Under the pieces are notes generated by a model. It made no database searches and was not told the DNA's origin. It worked only from the letters and a program-made list of their open reading frames with translations. The translations under genes and the position numbers were made by a program. DNA of 64,000 bases from Saltatorellus ferox (GTDB lineage Bacteria > Planctomycetota > UBA1135 > GCA-002686595): positions 496,001 to 560,000 of the forward strand of contig CP036434.1 in the NCBI GenBank assembly GCA_007751475.1, read 5' to 3'. Of the stretch, positions 43,024-52,662 are shown piece by piece; position 1 is the stretch's first letter; each line of letters starts with the position of its first letter.

Positions 43024-44550
43024 TCAGAAGCTGAGTCGCAGCGCCGCGAAGACGTTGGTGTTCGGGCCGAACTGACCGATGAACGTGTAGTCGTCCGCGC
43101 CTGCAAAGATGTTGGCGCCCACCGTCAGAGTCCAGCTGTCGTCGATGGTATAGCTCACGTTCGGTTTGATGTAGGTATCCCGGTCGCTGGGGCTCGTGTA
43201 CGTGAAGATCGAGGCGCGCATTCGCTGCTCCAAGAGCAGCTTGCTCGCCCGCAGGATGATCACGTGTCGGTACTCGTCGCGCAGCGGAATCCCGTTCGGC
43301 AGCGTGCGCTCGTACTCGTCGTGATTCGACATCGCCTCGAGGTAGTACTGGGCGCCCACCGAGAAGGAGTGCGCGATCTCGGGCAGATCGCGCTCGAAGC
43401 CCACGAGCACGCGCGTCTGGGAGTTGTCGACGAACGGGTCGTCACCGCCCTCGTCCTCGCGCGAATCGTAGTAGCCGACCTCCAGGCTCGCGATGCCGCC
43501 CGCGAGCTGCGTGCGCGCGCTGGCTCCGTAGGCAGCGAGCCGCGGAAAACGCGCCTGGCCGCTGAGGGGGTCGAATCCGGAGGGGCTCTTCCAGTAGCCG
43601 AGGTAGCCGTAGGCGGCGAGTTCGTACCCGCCCACGTTTCGATAGATCCGCGCCGACCACTCGGAGTCGTCGATCCACTCGTCGGGCTGATCGGTCTGGA
43701 GCGGCGCGTCGCGGCCTGCCGGGCGACCGAGCAGCGGATTGTAGTACGAGATCCTATCGCCGCGGATGAAGCGGTCGGCGTCGAAGCGCGGCGTGTACAC
43801 GAGGTCCACGTTCGCCACGTCCGAAAAGATGCCGACGCGGATCGCGTCGGACGGCGCCTTCAGGTACTCGTCGTCCCGCCCGACGAAGAAAGAGACCCAG
43901 TCCTTGGGAAAGAGATCGTTGATGAACGGGAGATCCCCGGTGCCCCAGGTCAAGACCTGGCGGCCCGCCTTCACGTCCAGCCATGGGAGCGGCGAGAACG
44001 ACGCGTAGGCCTCGCGAAGGTCGACGAACCCCTGGCCGGACTCGAGGTCGGGCGCCCAGCTATCGAAGAGCGGATCGACGATGAGGTCCGTGGCACCGCG
44101 AAGGAAGACGCTGCCCGCCTGCCGCTCCGCCTCCAGTCGCAGACGCATTTCCGCGATGGACGCGGTTCGCTCGTGGGGGTCGCGCTGGGTACGCGTTCCG
44201 AAGCGGCCTTCGAGGAAGCCCTTGATCCCGTGATCGGCTGCGAACGAAAGCAGGCCCGTTTGCCCGACCGTCTCCACGCCGATGACGTCCTCGCTACCTC
44301 CGTCGAGCCCGGGAGGCAAAGAGGGTTCGCTGGGCTCGAGACCCGGCGGCAGCCCTGGCTCGTCACCGAGGCGGCTCGTGCCGCCGAGTCCAGGCGGCAG
44401 GCTCGGCTCACTTTGCTTCTTCGACTCTCCGCCGAGACCCGGCGGGAGCGGCGGCTCCTGCGCGGCGGCCTCCCGCATGAGGCCCGACACGAGCGCTGGC
44501 GCGACGGCCAGGGAGAGAAGCCGCGTTCTTGTAACGATCGTCATCGGCAT
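43024..44550 (-). CDS. Outer-membrane beta-barrel protein with PPGL repeats
   Basis: This 508-residue protein has a signal peptide ending at about residue 30 (AAAQ). A linker with repeats PSLPPGLGG, PGLPPGLEP and PSLPPGLDG follows. Residues about 105-508 show amphipathic strands and end in ALRLSF with terminal Phe, the classical barrel signature. DLREAYASFSPLPWLDVKAG with GRQVLTWGTGDLPFINDLFP resembles the DUF1302-like porin family. It is the last gene of a three-gene operon, 4 bp after the LolA-like gene, downstream of an RND exporter. It is probably the outer-membrane partner of that exporter. The cargo is unknown. Confidence 0.78.
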   Translation of the reverse strand: MPMTIVTRTRLLSLAVAPALVSGLMREAAAQEPPLPPGLGGESKKQSEPSLPPGLGGTSRLGDEPGLPPGLEPSEPSLPPGLDGGSEDVIGVETVGQTGLLSFAADHGIKGFLEGRFGTRTQRDPHERTASIAEMRLRLEAERQAGSVFLRGATDLIVDPLFDSWAPDLESGQGFVDLREAYASFSPLPWLDVKAGRQVLTWGTGDLPFINDLFPKDWVSFFVGRDDEYLKAPSDAIRVGIFSDVANVDLVYTPRFDADRFIRGDRISYYNPLLGRPAGRDAPLQTDQPDEWIDDSEWSARIYRNVGGYELAAYGYLGYWKSPSGFDPLSGQARFPRLAAYGASARTQLAGGIASLEVGYYDSREDEGGDDPFVDNSQTRVLVGFERDLPEIAHSFSVGAQYYLEAMSNHDEYERTLPNGIPLRDEYRHVIILRASKLLLEQRMRASIFTYTSPSDRDTYIKPNVSYTIDDSWTLTVGANIFAGADDYTFIGQFGPNTNVFAALRLSF

Positions 44551-44554
44551 CCGC

Positions 44555-45469
44555 TCACTTCACGAACTCGCGCGGCGCGCGGCGAAGGTAGCGCTCGGTG
44601 AAGAGGTCCTCGGGGAGCCCGATATCGTACTTCACGTCCTTGTAGGTCACCGTCGTGGAGCCCTTGGTGCGCAGGTCCGTCATCTTGGCCTTGACGACCG
44701 TCTTGCGTCCCTGGATCTCGTCGACGCCGAGGACCTCGTACGTGCGATAGGTCTCGCCGCTCGCGTCCTTGTACTCCATCTTCGTGACGACCGAGCTGCC
44801 GCGGTGGATCCACATTCGATACGAGGCGAACTCGACCGAGGTCGGGTTCTTGGGCTTGGAGTCGACCACCCAGTAGTTCTCCGTCGTATCGACGAGCGTG
44901 CGCTCGTCCGCATCGAGGTGACGGCCCGAGACGTCCTCGTAGTAGAAATGCGAGCCGACGAAGCTGCTGCGCTTGTCCGCCGAGGAGACGCGCTTCACCA
45001 TGTCGAGGGCGGGCAGGTAGAGCCAGCGATCGTCGTCCGCGCCCGGCTTCTTGTGCACCATGAACGTCGTCTTGTCGACGTCCGCGGGGTGCTGGAACCG
45101 AACGTAGAAGCTCTGCTCGCTCGCGCAGCACTCCACGTCGCTGAGTTCGCCAGCCGCGCCTTCTGCGCGCTCCGTGTTGCGGCGCAGGATCGTCATTTCA
45201 CGGGTCCGCGTTCGCCCCTGGGCGTCGACGATCTCCATCACGACCTGGGCGCTGCGATCGTTGCCCTGGTAGTAGCAGACGCGGTTGGCGGCGGCGATCA
45301 CGTCCTCGGCGGTCTTCGGTTCTTCCTTGGCGGTGGACTGGCCCGCCGATTGGGCCGCTGATTGGCCCGCCGCCTGGTGCGCTGTCCGTGGAACCGCCTG
45401 GGCAAGAGTGGTCGCCGCAGCGGTGAGCCCGAGGGCCCAGATCCAAAGGGGTCGATTGCGTGTAGTCAT
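44555..45469 (-). CDS. LolA-like outer-membrane lipoprotein-sorting family protein
   Basis: This 304-residue exported protein has a signal peptide (LWIWALGLTAAATTLAQA) and a Gln/Ser/Ala-rich linker with AGQS repeats. The mature domain matches the LolA-like family found with RND exporters: FYVRFQHPADVDKTTFMVHK, DDRWLYLPALDMVKRVSSAD and KRSSFVGSHFYYEDVSGRHL. The half-barrel fold carries hydrophobic cargo across the periplasm. Genes for an MMPL-type RND protein (33 bp upstream) and a barrel protein (4 bp downstream) suggest a lipid or hydrophobic-molecule export route. Confidence 0.85.
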   Translation of the reverse strand: MTTRNRPLWIWALGLTAAATTLAQAVPRTAHQAAGQSAAQSAGQSTAKEEPKTAEDVIAAANRVCYYQGNDRSAQVVMEIVDAQGRTRTREMTILRRNTERAEGAAGELSDVECCASEQSFYVRFQHPADVDKTTFMVHKKPGADDDRWLYLPALDMVKRVSSADKRSSFVGSHFYYEDVSGRHLDADERTLVDTTENYWVVDSKPKNPTSVEFASYRMWIHRGSSVVTKMEYKDASGETYRTYEVLGVDEIQGRKTVVKAKMTDLRTKGSTTVTYKDVKYDIGLPEDLFTERYLRRAPREFVK

Positions 45470-45502
45470 GGTAGAGCCTTTGCAGTGGGTGACTTGCTGG
45501 AA

Positions 45503-48169
45503 TCAGCGAGCCGCGCGTGAGCGGAAGAGCACGCGCTCGAACGTGCCGAGGAGCGCGGGGAGGAGCAGGAGCGTCGCCACCCCGGAGATACCGAGGATCG
45601 CCGCGAGAAGCACGCCGACGGTCTGGTAGGGAACCAGCGGCGCGAAGAGAAGCGGGAGGAAGCCGACGGCGATGACGATGGCGTTGCGCGAGATCGCTCG
45701 CGCCGGTTCGTCGAACATCACGGGTAGCGCGGCTGCCCATGAACCCTGGCGCTCCACTTCACGTCGAGCGCGGGCGAGGAAGTGGATCGCGAAGTCGATC
45801 GCCAGCCCGAGAGCCAGCGACGAGAGAACGGCCACGGGCATGTCGTAGGGTTTCCCCATGAGGCCGACCGCGCCGTAGACGAGCGCGATCGTGAGCGTTA
45901 GCGGCACCATGGCCAGAAGCCCCCAGGCCAGGGACCGGAACAGAACGACCATCAGGAGCAGCACGACGACGAACGCGCCGCCGAGGGACTTGAGCATCCC
46001 GGCCACCATCTTGTCCTGCCAGACGACGTTGATGTGCGTCAGGCCGAACCAGTGCGGCTCGAGGCCGCCCGGCGGCGGCTCCTCGTCCATGAACTCATCG
46101 AGGGCCTCGTGCACCGCGACCATGTCGCGGTTGTCGCCGCTCGTGAGCTGCAGCCAGAGGCTCGCCTCGCGGAAATCGGGCGTGACGAAGTGCCAGAGGT
46201 CGTCGGGGCGGTGGCTGCTCTGGTAGGTCAGGAGGCACTGGGCGACGGCCGCGCTGGTGTCGGGGATGCGGTACTGGTCGTCTTCGCCGAGGAACAGCTC
46301 GCGGTGCACCGTCTTCACGATGTCGGCGAGGGAAGAGCTCTTGCCGACCTTGCCGCTCTCCACGAAATGGGCCTGGAGTCGACTCATCCAGCGCAGGACC
46401 TCGGGGTCCTTGAAGACGTCGCTCGACTGGCGCTCGGCGGAGAGAACGCTGCGGACTTCGTCCCACGATTCGGCCACGTCGTCGCTATCCGCGGCATCGG
46501 CGCGGTCGCTGGCGAGCTTCTCGAGGGAAGCCAGCGCTCCGGTCGCGTCGGTCGCCGCCTCGGCCATGGGGCGAAGTTCGTTCTCCGCCGCGGTGAAGGC
46601 CGAGGTGATCTCGGGCAGCCCTTCGGCGTCCAGGCTCGTCTTCTTGTCCAGCAGGCGCGCGCTGACCGACGCCACGAAGGCTGCCGGATCCCAGGTGGTC
46701 TTCGGCGCATCGAGCGCCAGGTACGCCATGTACGTGCCGCCGAAGTGGGAGTTGAGCACGTCGTCGGCCACGCGGATCTCGTGGTCGGGGGAGAACCACT
46801 TGACCGGGTTGTCGTTGATGACGATCCGCGAGATGCCCCAGCCTGCCACGGCGAGCAGGACCAGCGAAAGCGCGAGGATGGGCTTCGACGCGCCGTTCAC
46901 GCGCGGCGCCATGCGTCGAAGCGCGCGGGAGAGCGCGGAGGCTTCGCCCTCTGCGTGGCTCGCGCCGAAGTCCTCGAAGGTCTTCTCGGGCAGGAACGCC
47001 ACGTACGCGGGGATGAACAGGATGGTCAGGAGCCACGCGACGATGATGCCCATCGCCACGAAGATCCCGAACACCCGGACCGGAGGGATCGGCGTCAGCG
47101 CGAGCGACAGGAAGCCCGCCGCCGACGTCAGCGACGTGTAGAGCATGGGCGCGAAGAGCTCGTCCATCACCGTGCGAATCGTGGCCGTCCGATCGCCGGT
47201 CTCACGGTAGCGGTCGAAGAACTCGCTCAGCACGTGGACGGAGTCGAGCACCGCGATCGGCATGATGAAGATCGGGATCATGCTGCTCATGATGTGCACC
47301 GGGTTGCCGGTGGCGATGAGCGCGCCCATGGTCAGGATCACGGAGATCATCGCGATGATCATCGGGCCTGCCACGAGCGCCATCCGCCTGAAGAACCAGA
47401 GCATCAGGAGGAAGATCACCACCATCGCGATCGGAGCCGAGATAGCCATCTGAATGAACATCTCGACGCCGAAGGTATCCTCGGCGATCGGGAGGCCGGT
47501 GATGTGGTATTGCTCGGTGCCGCCGTAGGTGGCGATGCGCTCCTTCAGCGCCGCCCCGACCCGGTAGCTGAGGTCCTTGGCCGTCAGCGGCAGGTAGAGC
47601 GCGAGCGCGCGCCCGTCCTCGCTGACGAGTGTGCCGTTCAGGAACGGGATCCTCTGGGCGCGCTCGCGCACGGCGATGGCCTCCTCGGCGGTCTTCGGCG
47701 GCACGGGCATGAGCCACTCGAAGCGGACGGAGCCGAGTCCGCCCTGGGAGATGTCGTCCACGGTCGACGGCGCGAGCACGTCCACCTCCACGACGCCTGC
47801 GTCCTCGCCGTTCTTGTCCTTCCAGCGCAGGGTCTTCGCGAACTCCGCGAGGTCGTGCACGTGGGCGAGGGCATCGGGATGGAAAACGCCCTCGGCGTTG
47901 GAGTCGTCCACGACGCCGACGACCACGATGTCGTTCAGCTGGAATCGCTGGCGCACCTCGTCGTGGAAGACGCGGGAGGGCTCGTCCGCCGAGAGCATGT
48001 TCTCGGGGTCGGTGTCCACCTTGACCCCGTGGAGGGCCGGGAAGCTGTCCGGCCAGATCGACGGGAGGGCGGCGAGTAGGCCGACCGCCAGCGTCAGGAG
48101 CAGGGTCACTCCCACGACGAGTTTGCGACGGCGGACGGAAACGTCCGCCACCCAGGATGCCAGCTTCAT
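45503..48169 (-). CDS. MMPL/RND-superfamily exporter
   Basis: This 888-residue membrane transporter has the RND duplication. TM1 is at about 17-36, a periplasmic domain at about 40-240, and five to six helices at about 245-440 (AISAPIAMVVIFLLMLWFFR, GPMIIAMISVILTMGALIAT). A second TM and periplasmic domain follow, then TM8-12 (AFVVVLLLMVVLFRSLAWGL, AVLSSLALGLAIDFAIHFLA). GLAIDFAIHFLARARRE and the preceding PIAVLDSVHVLSEFFDRY mark the RND proton-relay helices. Relatives include hopanoid transporter HpnN and MmpL. It is first in an operon with LolA-like and barrel genes. The substrate is probably a lipid but unproven. Confidence 0.88.
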   Translation of the reverse strand: MKLASWVADVSVRRRKLVVGVTLLLTLAVGLLAALPSIWPDSFPALHGVKVDTDPENMLSADEPSRVFHDEVRQRFQLNDIVVVGVVDDSNAEGVFHPDALAHVHDLAEFAKTLRWKDKNGEDAGVVEVDVLAPSTVDDISQGGLGSVRFEWLMPVPPKTAEEAIAVRERAQRIPFLNGTLVSEDGRALALYLPLTAKDLSYRVGAALKERIATYGGTEQYHITGLPIAEDTFGVEMFIQMAISAPIAMVVIFLLMLWFFRRMALVAGPMIIAMISVILTMGALIATGNPVHIMSSMIPIFIMPIAVLDSVHVLSEFFDRYRETGDRTATIRTVMDELFAPMLYTSLTSAAGFLSLALTPIPPVRVFGIFVAMGIIVAWLLTILFIPAYVAFLPEKTFEDFGASHAEGEASALSRALRRMAPRVNGASKPILALSLVLLAVAGWGISRIVINDNPVKWFSPDHEIRVADDVLNSHFGGTYMAYLALDAPKTTWDPAAFVASVSARLLDKKTSLDAEGLPEITSAFTAAENELRPMAEAATDATGALASLEKLASDRADAADSDDVAESWDEVRSVLSAERQSSDVFKDPEVLRWMSRLQAHFVESGKVGKSSSLADIVKTVHRELFLGEDDQYRIPDTSAAVAQCLLTYQSSHRPDDLWHFVTPDFREASLWLQLTSGDNRDMVAVHEALDEFMDEEPPPGGLEPHWFGLTHINVVWQDKMVAGMLKSLGGAFVVVLLLMVVLFRSLAWGLLAMVPLTLTIALVYGAVGLMGKPYDMPVAVLSSLALGLAIDFAIHFLARARREVERQGSWAAALPVMFDEPARAISRNAIVIAVGFLPLLFAPLVPYQTVGVLLAAILGISGVATLLLLPALLGTFERVLFRSRAAR

Positions 48170-48488
48170 GAGCGTCGAATTCGAACCGCTGCCAGCTGAG
48201 CCGCGGTGGGTGGTGCCCGAACACGGCCCGGAGAGGGCCCGACGGGGAGGGGAGAGGCGGTGCCAGGCCGCAAATGAGGCCAGGAGTCTAGCACATCGGT
48301 CCTGGGCACTCGGCGGCTCCCGTCGCGCTACCCCATGCCGGGCCGGAGCCGGAATTTCCGATCGAGACAGGTTTTTCGACGAGCCCCTGTGGATTCGCCG
48401 GCGGCACCGCAGTTCTCCCGCTGGTGGAGGCCGGCCTGTCCGGCGTGTCCCCCTCCACCCTTCCCTTCTCTCGACGTGCCCTAGTCCT
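48170..48488. other. Intergenic region, 319 bp, nothing recognised
   Basis: This gap lies between the RND gene start and the stop of the NAD(P)-binding protein gene on the same strand. It must hold the RND-operon promoter. I could not identify promoter elements, a terminator or a repeat copy with confidence. Confidence 0.5.
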
Positions 48489-49133
48489 TCAAGAGGCCTG
48501 AAGGGCTTCCGGAATCGGCGTGGTGCCGGAGATCAGCTCGAACGTCTGCTCGCGACCCTTATTCCCGTCGATCAGGTCGGCCAGGACCGCGGCCACGTCT
48601 CGGCGGGGGATCTCGCCCCGCTCCACGGAGCTTGAGGCCCGGACCCTTCCAGTGGGCTCCTCATCCGTTAGCTTGCCCGGGCGGATGATCGTCGACGCGA
48701 TCTTCGCCGAACGGGCTGCATCGTCGGCCGCAGCCTTGGCCCGCAGGTAGACGCTGAAACTGTCGTCGTCGGACGGCGGGCTGTCCGCACCCATCGAACT
48801 GATGATCAAGAATCGGTCTGCGCCGATTCGTACGGCAGAGTCCACGGACTTGATCGCTCCATCGCGGTCGACGGAATGCTTGCGCTCCACGCCGCTGCCG
48901 GGGCCGGCGCCTGCGGCGAAGACGACGACATCGCTCTTCGCCAGAGCGGTGTCCAGATCCTCCGGTCCCACGGATTCGATATCGCAAAGCACGGGCTCTG
49001 CTCCATCGGAGCGCACGTCGTCGAACTGCGATTCCTTGCGGACGAGGCCGCGGACTTCGTGCCCTTGCTTCTTGAGGAGATGGGTGAGGGAGCGAGCGAT
49101 GGAGCCGTGGGCGCCGATGACGGAGATGTTCAT
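48489..49133 (-). CDS. NAD(P)-binding atypical SDR (YwnB/NmrA-like)
   Basis: The ATG at 49133 (MNISVIGAHGSIARSLTHLL) fits the nucleotide-binding start GAHGSIAR, so the 11 upstream codons are dropped, giving 214 residues. The fold is an atypical short-chain dehydrogenase. Landmarks are DVVVFAAGAGPGSG after beta-4, FLIISSMGADSPPSDDDSFS, YLRAKAAADDAARSAKIAST and IIRPGKLTDEEPTGRV. The NAD(P)-sugar-epimerase-like YxxxK is kept as Y-LRAK. Relatives act as redox sensors or reductases of unknown substrate. It is a stand-alone gene. Confidence 0.82.
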   Translation of the reverse strand: MNISVIGAHGSIARSLTHLLKKQGHEVRGLVRKESQFDDVRSDGAEPVLCDIESVGPEDLDTALAKSDVVVFAAGAGPGSGVERKHSVDRDGAIKSVDSAVRIGADRFLIISSMGADSPPSDDDSFSVYLRAKAAADDAARSAKIASTIIRPGKLTDEEPTGRVRASSSVERGEIPRRDVAAVLADLIDGNKGREQTFELISGTTPIPEALQAS

Positions 49134-49273
49134 GTCTGGTCGAATGAGGGTAATGGTCGAGGCCAATAACCCCAGCAGAGACGATCCTCCTTCAGCGCAG
49201 GTTCTCGCGGCATGGTGACTTCTTCACCGCGTGCTTAGCGGCTGATTCGTCTCTTCCGGCTCCAGGCGCTTGT

Positions 49274-51883
49274 TCACCGAATCAGCACAGCGGCTGCGTC
49301 CGTGAAGTTCGAGGTGCCCAATCCGATCGAGATGTCTCGGTACCACGCCTGGAAGCGCCAGGTCTCACCGCTCATCGCGGCCACCGCTCCGGTTGGTTGC
49401 GGCAGGTTCTGCAGGTCGATACCGAGCGTCGCAAAACCGTTGGCTGTCGCCATCCCGATCTGGCCGGGGGCTGCGAAGCGACCGATCGCGCCGCCGAGGC
49501 AGAGCGTGCCCTGGCTCCCGCCCGGGCCGACCACGAGGCCCGGCTGACGGCTTGCCAGGAAGAGCGTCGTCGCGCCTGCGGGAAGGTCGAGGCTTTCGAG
49601 GGTCAGGGAATCCGTCGCGGCCGTGCCGCTGCCGACGATCCGCAGGGTCGCGGGCCGCCCGGTCGAGTTCGGCACCGCGGGCGAGCACTCGCGGGACCCG
49701 AGTTCGCCGATCGCGCCGTTCTCCTGCCAGCCGACTTGCCCATGGGCCGACGCGCTCACGAGTACGTCCAGATCGCCGTCGCCGTTCACATCATCGAGGG
49801 ACACGCTCGCCACTTCGCTCAGCCGCAGGTCCGTTCGCTGGAGGCTGATCGCCGCGGGGCCGTCGATGGCGAACCACTCGAGCGTTCCCATGACGCGGTT
49901 GTTGGGCCGGTGATAGACGACGAGGGTCGCCTCGCCGGAAGGGCCCGCCGGGCCCGCGCCGACGGCATCGGGCAGGTCGAGGAACGTCCCGAGGTCCTCC
50001 GTCGCGCCGAAGATGCCGGCGCCGGTGTTCAGGGCCCTTCGGATGAGCTTCGGCCCGGGCTGAACCCAGACCAGATCGGCGGCTCCATCGTCGTTGACGT
50101 CCCTGGCTTCGAGGCCCATGACGTTGGCCGTCGAAAGCACGGTGAGGGGCGCCGCGAACGAGCCTGCGCCGAGTCCGCGATACTGCTCGAAGAGAAAACC
50201 CATCGGCTGACGATCCAGCGCGATCAGGTCCAGGACGCCGTCGAGGTCGAAGTCCTCGGCGATCAATCCCTGGGCGTAGAGGGTGGTGCTGATGAGCGGG
50301 CGGCCGGGCGCAAACGTGCCTGGCGCGAGCTGCTCATGGACGATCACGTCCGGGCTGAGGGCGCCGGCAAACAGAACGTCGAGGTCGCCGTCGCTGTCGA
50401 AGTCGATGGCCTGGGGAGCCACGCCGAGGGGCCCTGTGCCCGAACCGATGAGCTGCGGCGCTCCGAGGCCTCCGGTGGCGCCCGTGGGAACCCACCAGAC
50501 CTCGCCGGAAGGCGTGCCGAGGAGGAGATCCACTGCGCCGTTCCGATCGAGATCCGCGGCGCGCAGGCTGCTCGCCGCCTGGATCGACGGAAGGGATCGC
50601 TCGGGCGCGCGGAATCGATCGGCACCGAGGCCCCGGGCCAGGTACACCCCGCTCTCCGGCGAGGCCGTGATCACGTCGCGCACGCCGTCGAGGTCCACGT
50701 CGAGGACCACGGATTCGATGGCCTCGGGCACGGGGCGCAGGATCGGCCGCGTCGCGCTTTCGAAGGCCAGGCCCGCGGGCGAAAGCGGCGCCCCCGGGAC
50801 CCAGTCCACCGTGTCACCGTCGCCGACGACGAGGACGTCGGGCCGCCCGTCCGCGTTGAGGTCCGAAAAGTCGATGTCGGGAGCGTCGAGGCCGCCGCCG
50901 CCCACGAACGGCCCGCGATCGAGGAACTGAAAGCTGCCGAGGTTCTCGATCCAGCGAGGCGCTGCTGCGCCGTCGGTGGTCGCGATCAGATCGAGGTCGC
51001 CATCGAGGTCCGCGTCAATGGGCTCGATCTTTGCGAGTAGCCCTGCATTCATTCCCGCGTCGATGCGAGGTCCGAACGCGCCGCCGCCGAGGTTCTCGTA
51101 GAACCTGAACTCGCCGAAGGTTCGTGCGGCCATGGCGAGGTCGAGGTCGCCGTCTCCGTCGAGGTCGACGGCCTTGAGGTCCCTGACGCGAAGGAACGGC
51201 TGGTTCTCGATGCTGTTGCGCGTCCAGGCACCCGCGCCCCCGGAGTTCCGGTACCAGTCGATGCGGCCGCCCGCCCCGCCGAGCACCGCGTCCTGGAGGC
51301 CATCTCCATCGATGTCGAAGAGCGCCAGATCGGAGAAGGGGGTGGCAAGGCCGAGAAGAATGGCCGGGAGCGCGAGCACGCCGCTTCCGAGGTTCTCGAA
51401 GAGGAGCGGTCCCGTGGAACTCGGGCTACCGCTGGCGCGCATCACGATCACATCGCGATCTCCGTCGAGGTCGAAATCGACGACGTAGATCTCGGACCCG
51501 AGATCGAACTGGTTCTCCGCGAGGAGCGTCACGTCGAACTCTCCTGTGCCGTCGTTCCAGAGCAGGTTCGCGTCGCTCCCGCTCTCGTTCGTCACGACGA
51601 TCTCGTCGTAACCGTCCCCGTCGATGTCGCCCACCGCGATCCCGCGCAGAAGGCCGGAAACGATGCCGGCGACTCGCATTTCGGTCGAAGGGCCATTCGG
51701 ACCGCCCGCGAACCAGACGATGCTGCGGGTCCGCGATGACGCGCAGACCAGGTCGGCGAGCCCGTCGCCGTTCAGGTCTCCGTGGGCGACGAGAGAAGCT
51801 CCAGGAAGAGCCGCGGTGATCTCCCGGAAGTGTTCGAGGTCGGGGGTGGCCAGGCAACTGGTCGCGAGGGCAAGAACGAGCAT
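49274..51883 (-). CDS. Secreted 13-repeat FG-GAP/VCBS protein with shared C-terminal module
   Basis: This 869-residue protein has about thirteen calcium-binding FG-GAP/VCBS units (GDLNGDGLADLV, GDIDGDGYDEIV, FDIDGDGLQDAV, VDLDGDGDLDLA, IDADLDGDLDLI, SDLNADGRPDVL, IDFDSDGDLDVL, RDVNDDGAADLV, DDVNGDGDLDVL and others), enough for two propellers. Residues about 731 to the end form the shared module: CSPAVPNSTG, GTLCLGGAIGRFAAPGQI, PQPTGAV, TWRFQAWYRD and TSNFTDAAAVLI. The ATG at 51883 gives an unusually short leader (MLVLALATSCLA). No other usual start lies in frame after the upstream stop, so the leader may be longer with an unusual start codon. Confidence 0.83.
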   Translation of the reverse strand: MLVLALATSCLATPDLEHFREITAALPGASLVAHGDLNGDGLADLVCASSRTRSIVWFAGGPNGPSTEMRVAGIVSGLLRGIAVGDIDGDGYDEIVVTNESGSDANLLWNDGTGEFDVTLLAENQFDLGSEIYVVDFDLDGDRDVIVMRASGSPSSTGPLLFENLGSGVLALPAILLGLATPFSDLALFDIDGDGLQDAVLGGAGGRIDWYRNSGGAGAWTRNSIENQPFLRVRDLKAVDLDGDGDLDLAMAARTFGEFRFYENLGGGAFGPRIDAGMNAGLLAKIEPIDADLDGDLDLIATTDGAAAPRWIENLGSFQFLDRGPFVGGGGLDAPDIDFSDLNADGRPDVLVVGDGDTVDWVPGAPLSPAGLAFESATRPILRPVPEAIESVVLDVDLDGVRDVITASPESGVYLARGLGADRFRAPERSLPSIQAASSLRAADLDRNGAVDLLLGTPSGEVWWVPTGATGGLGAPQLIGSGTGPLGVAPQAIDFDSDGDLDVLFAGALSPDVIVHEQLAPGTFAPGRPLISTTLYAQGLIAEDFDLDGVLDLIALDRQPMGFLFEQYRGLGAGSFAAPLTVLSTANVMGLEARDVNDDGAADLVWVQPGPKLIRRALNTGAGIFGATEDLGTFLDLPDAVGAGPAGPSGEATLVVYHRPNNRVMGTLEWFAIDGPAAISLQRTDLRLSEVASVSLDDVNGDGDLDVLVSASAHGQVGWQENGAIGELGSRECSPAVPNSTGRPATLRIVGSGTAATDSLTLESLDLPAGATTLFLASRQPGLVVGPGGSQGTLCLGGAIGRFAAPGQIGMATANGFATLGIDLQNLPQPTGAVAAMSGETWRFQAWYRDISIGLGTSNFTDAAAVLIR

Positions 51884-52007
51884 GGTGCGAAGAGCGAGGG
51901 AAAGGGTCCGGGAAGGAGAGGCATCGCCGGGAAGGCAAATCCCATTCCATCATAGGGTCTCGCGACGGAGGCGACAGGCGAGGTCTCCTGAGTGCGGCTT
52001 CGCACGC

Positions 52008-52520
52008 TCAGGAGCCGATCCGGTAGGTCTGCCGCACGCTGCGCACGAAGAGGAGCGCGAGGACTGCGCCGTAGAACATCATCGGGATGCCAGTGAAGAC
52101 GCCGAGGTTTCGGAGGACGCGATCAACGTCGGGGTGGTCGAAGTTGATGGTCGCGAAGAGGCTTCGGTAGATGCGGAAGAGATCGAAGGGGCCGAGCGCG
52201 GCCGCGGCCGCGGTGAGCCACCAGCCCCATGACCTGGGCGCGAGGAGCCCGATGCCGCCCAGGGCGAGCCCTGCGCCGATGAGGTAGGTCAGGAGCAGCG
52301 GCGAGAGATCGCCGCCGAGACCGCCGGGGCGCGTGTGCACCCCGTAGGTCTTCTGGATCGCGGCGATGCTGTGCCTCGTCAAGAAGATCGTGAGCGGCGC
52401 GGTCGCGATCGCGATGCAGCCGCAGGCAACGCCGAGGCGAGATCGTTCGATTCGGCGGAGCGCCTTGCGCTCCTGGAGTCGGGTCTGGCGCTCTTCGTTC
52501 GTTCGGTCGTGGGCGGGCAT
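52008..52520 (-). CDS. Four-helix integral membrane protein, unknown
   Basis: This 170-residue protein has a charged, Arg/Glu-rich N-terminus of about 28 residues and four membrane helices: GVACGCIAIATAPLTIFL, LLLTYLIGAGLALGGIGLLA, WWLTAAAAALGPFDLFRI and LGVFTGIPMMFYGAVLALLF. I recognise no family or catalytic residue. It is divergent from the phytase-like gene, with about 140 bp between, which must contain both promoters. Confidence 0.7.
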   Translation of the reverse strand: MPAHDRTNEERQTRLQERKALRRIERSRLGVACGCIAIATAPLTIFLTRHSIAAIQKTYGVHTRPGGLGGDLSPLLLTYLIGAGLALGGIGLLAPRSWGWWLTAAAAALGPFDLFRIYRSLFATINFDHPDVDRVLRNLGVFTGIPMMFYGAVLALLFVRSVRQTYRIGS

Positions 52521-52662
52521 CGCGCCAGCGTAACGGACCGTTCTCGGTCCCGGGTCGCGAGGATCAAGCCAACTTCAAAGTCCCATCAGGGAACATCGGT
52601 TGAACGCGGCTTGATCGTTTCGCAGGCAAACGCCAACGAAGGTTGTGCCTTCTCTCCGCGCC

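Noticed and set aside
46034..48079. Forward frame of 681 codons opposite the RND gene
   Set aside because: Antisense shadow. Its His/Arg/Asp-rich runs mirror the transporter helices.
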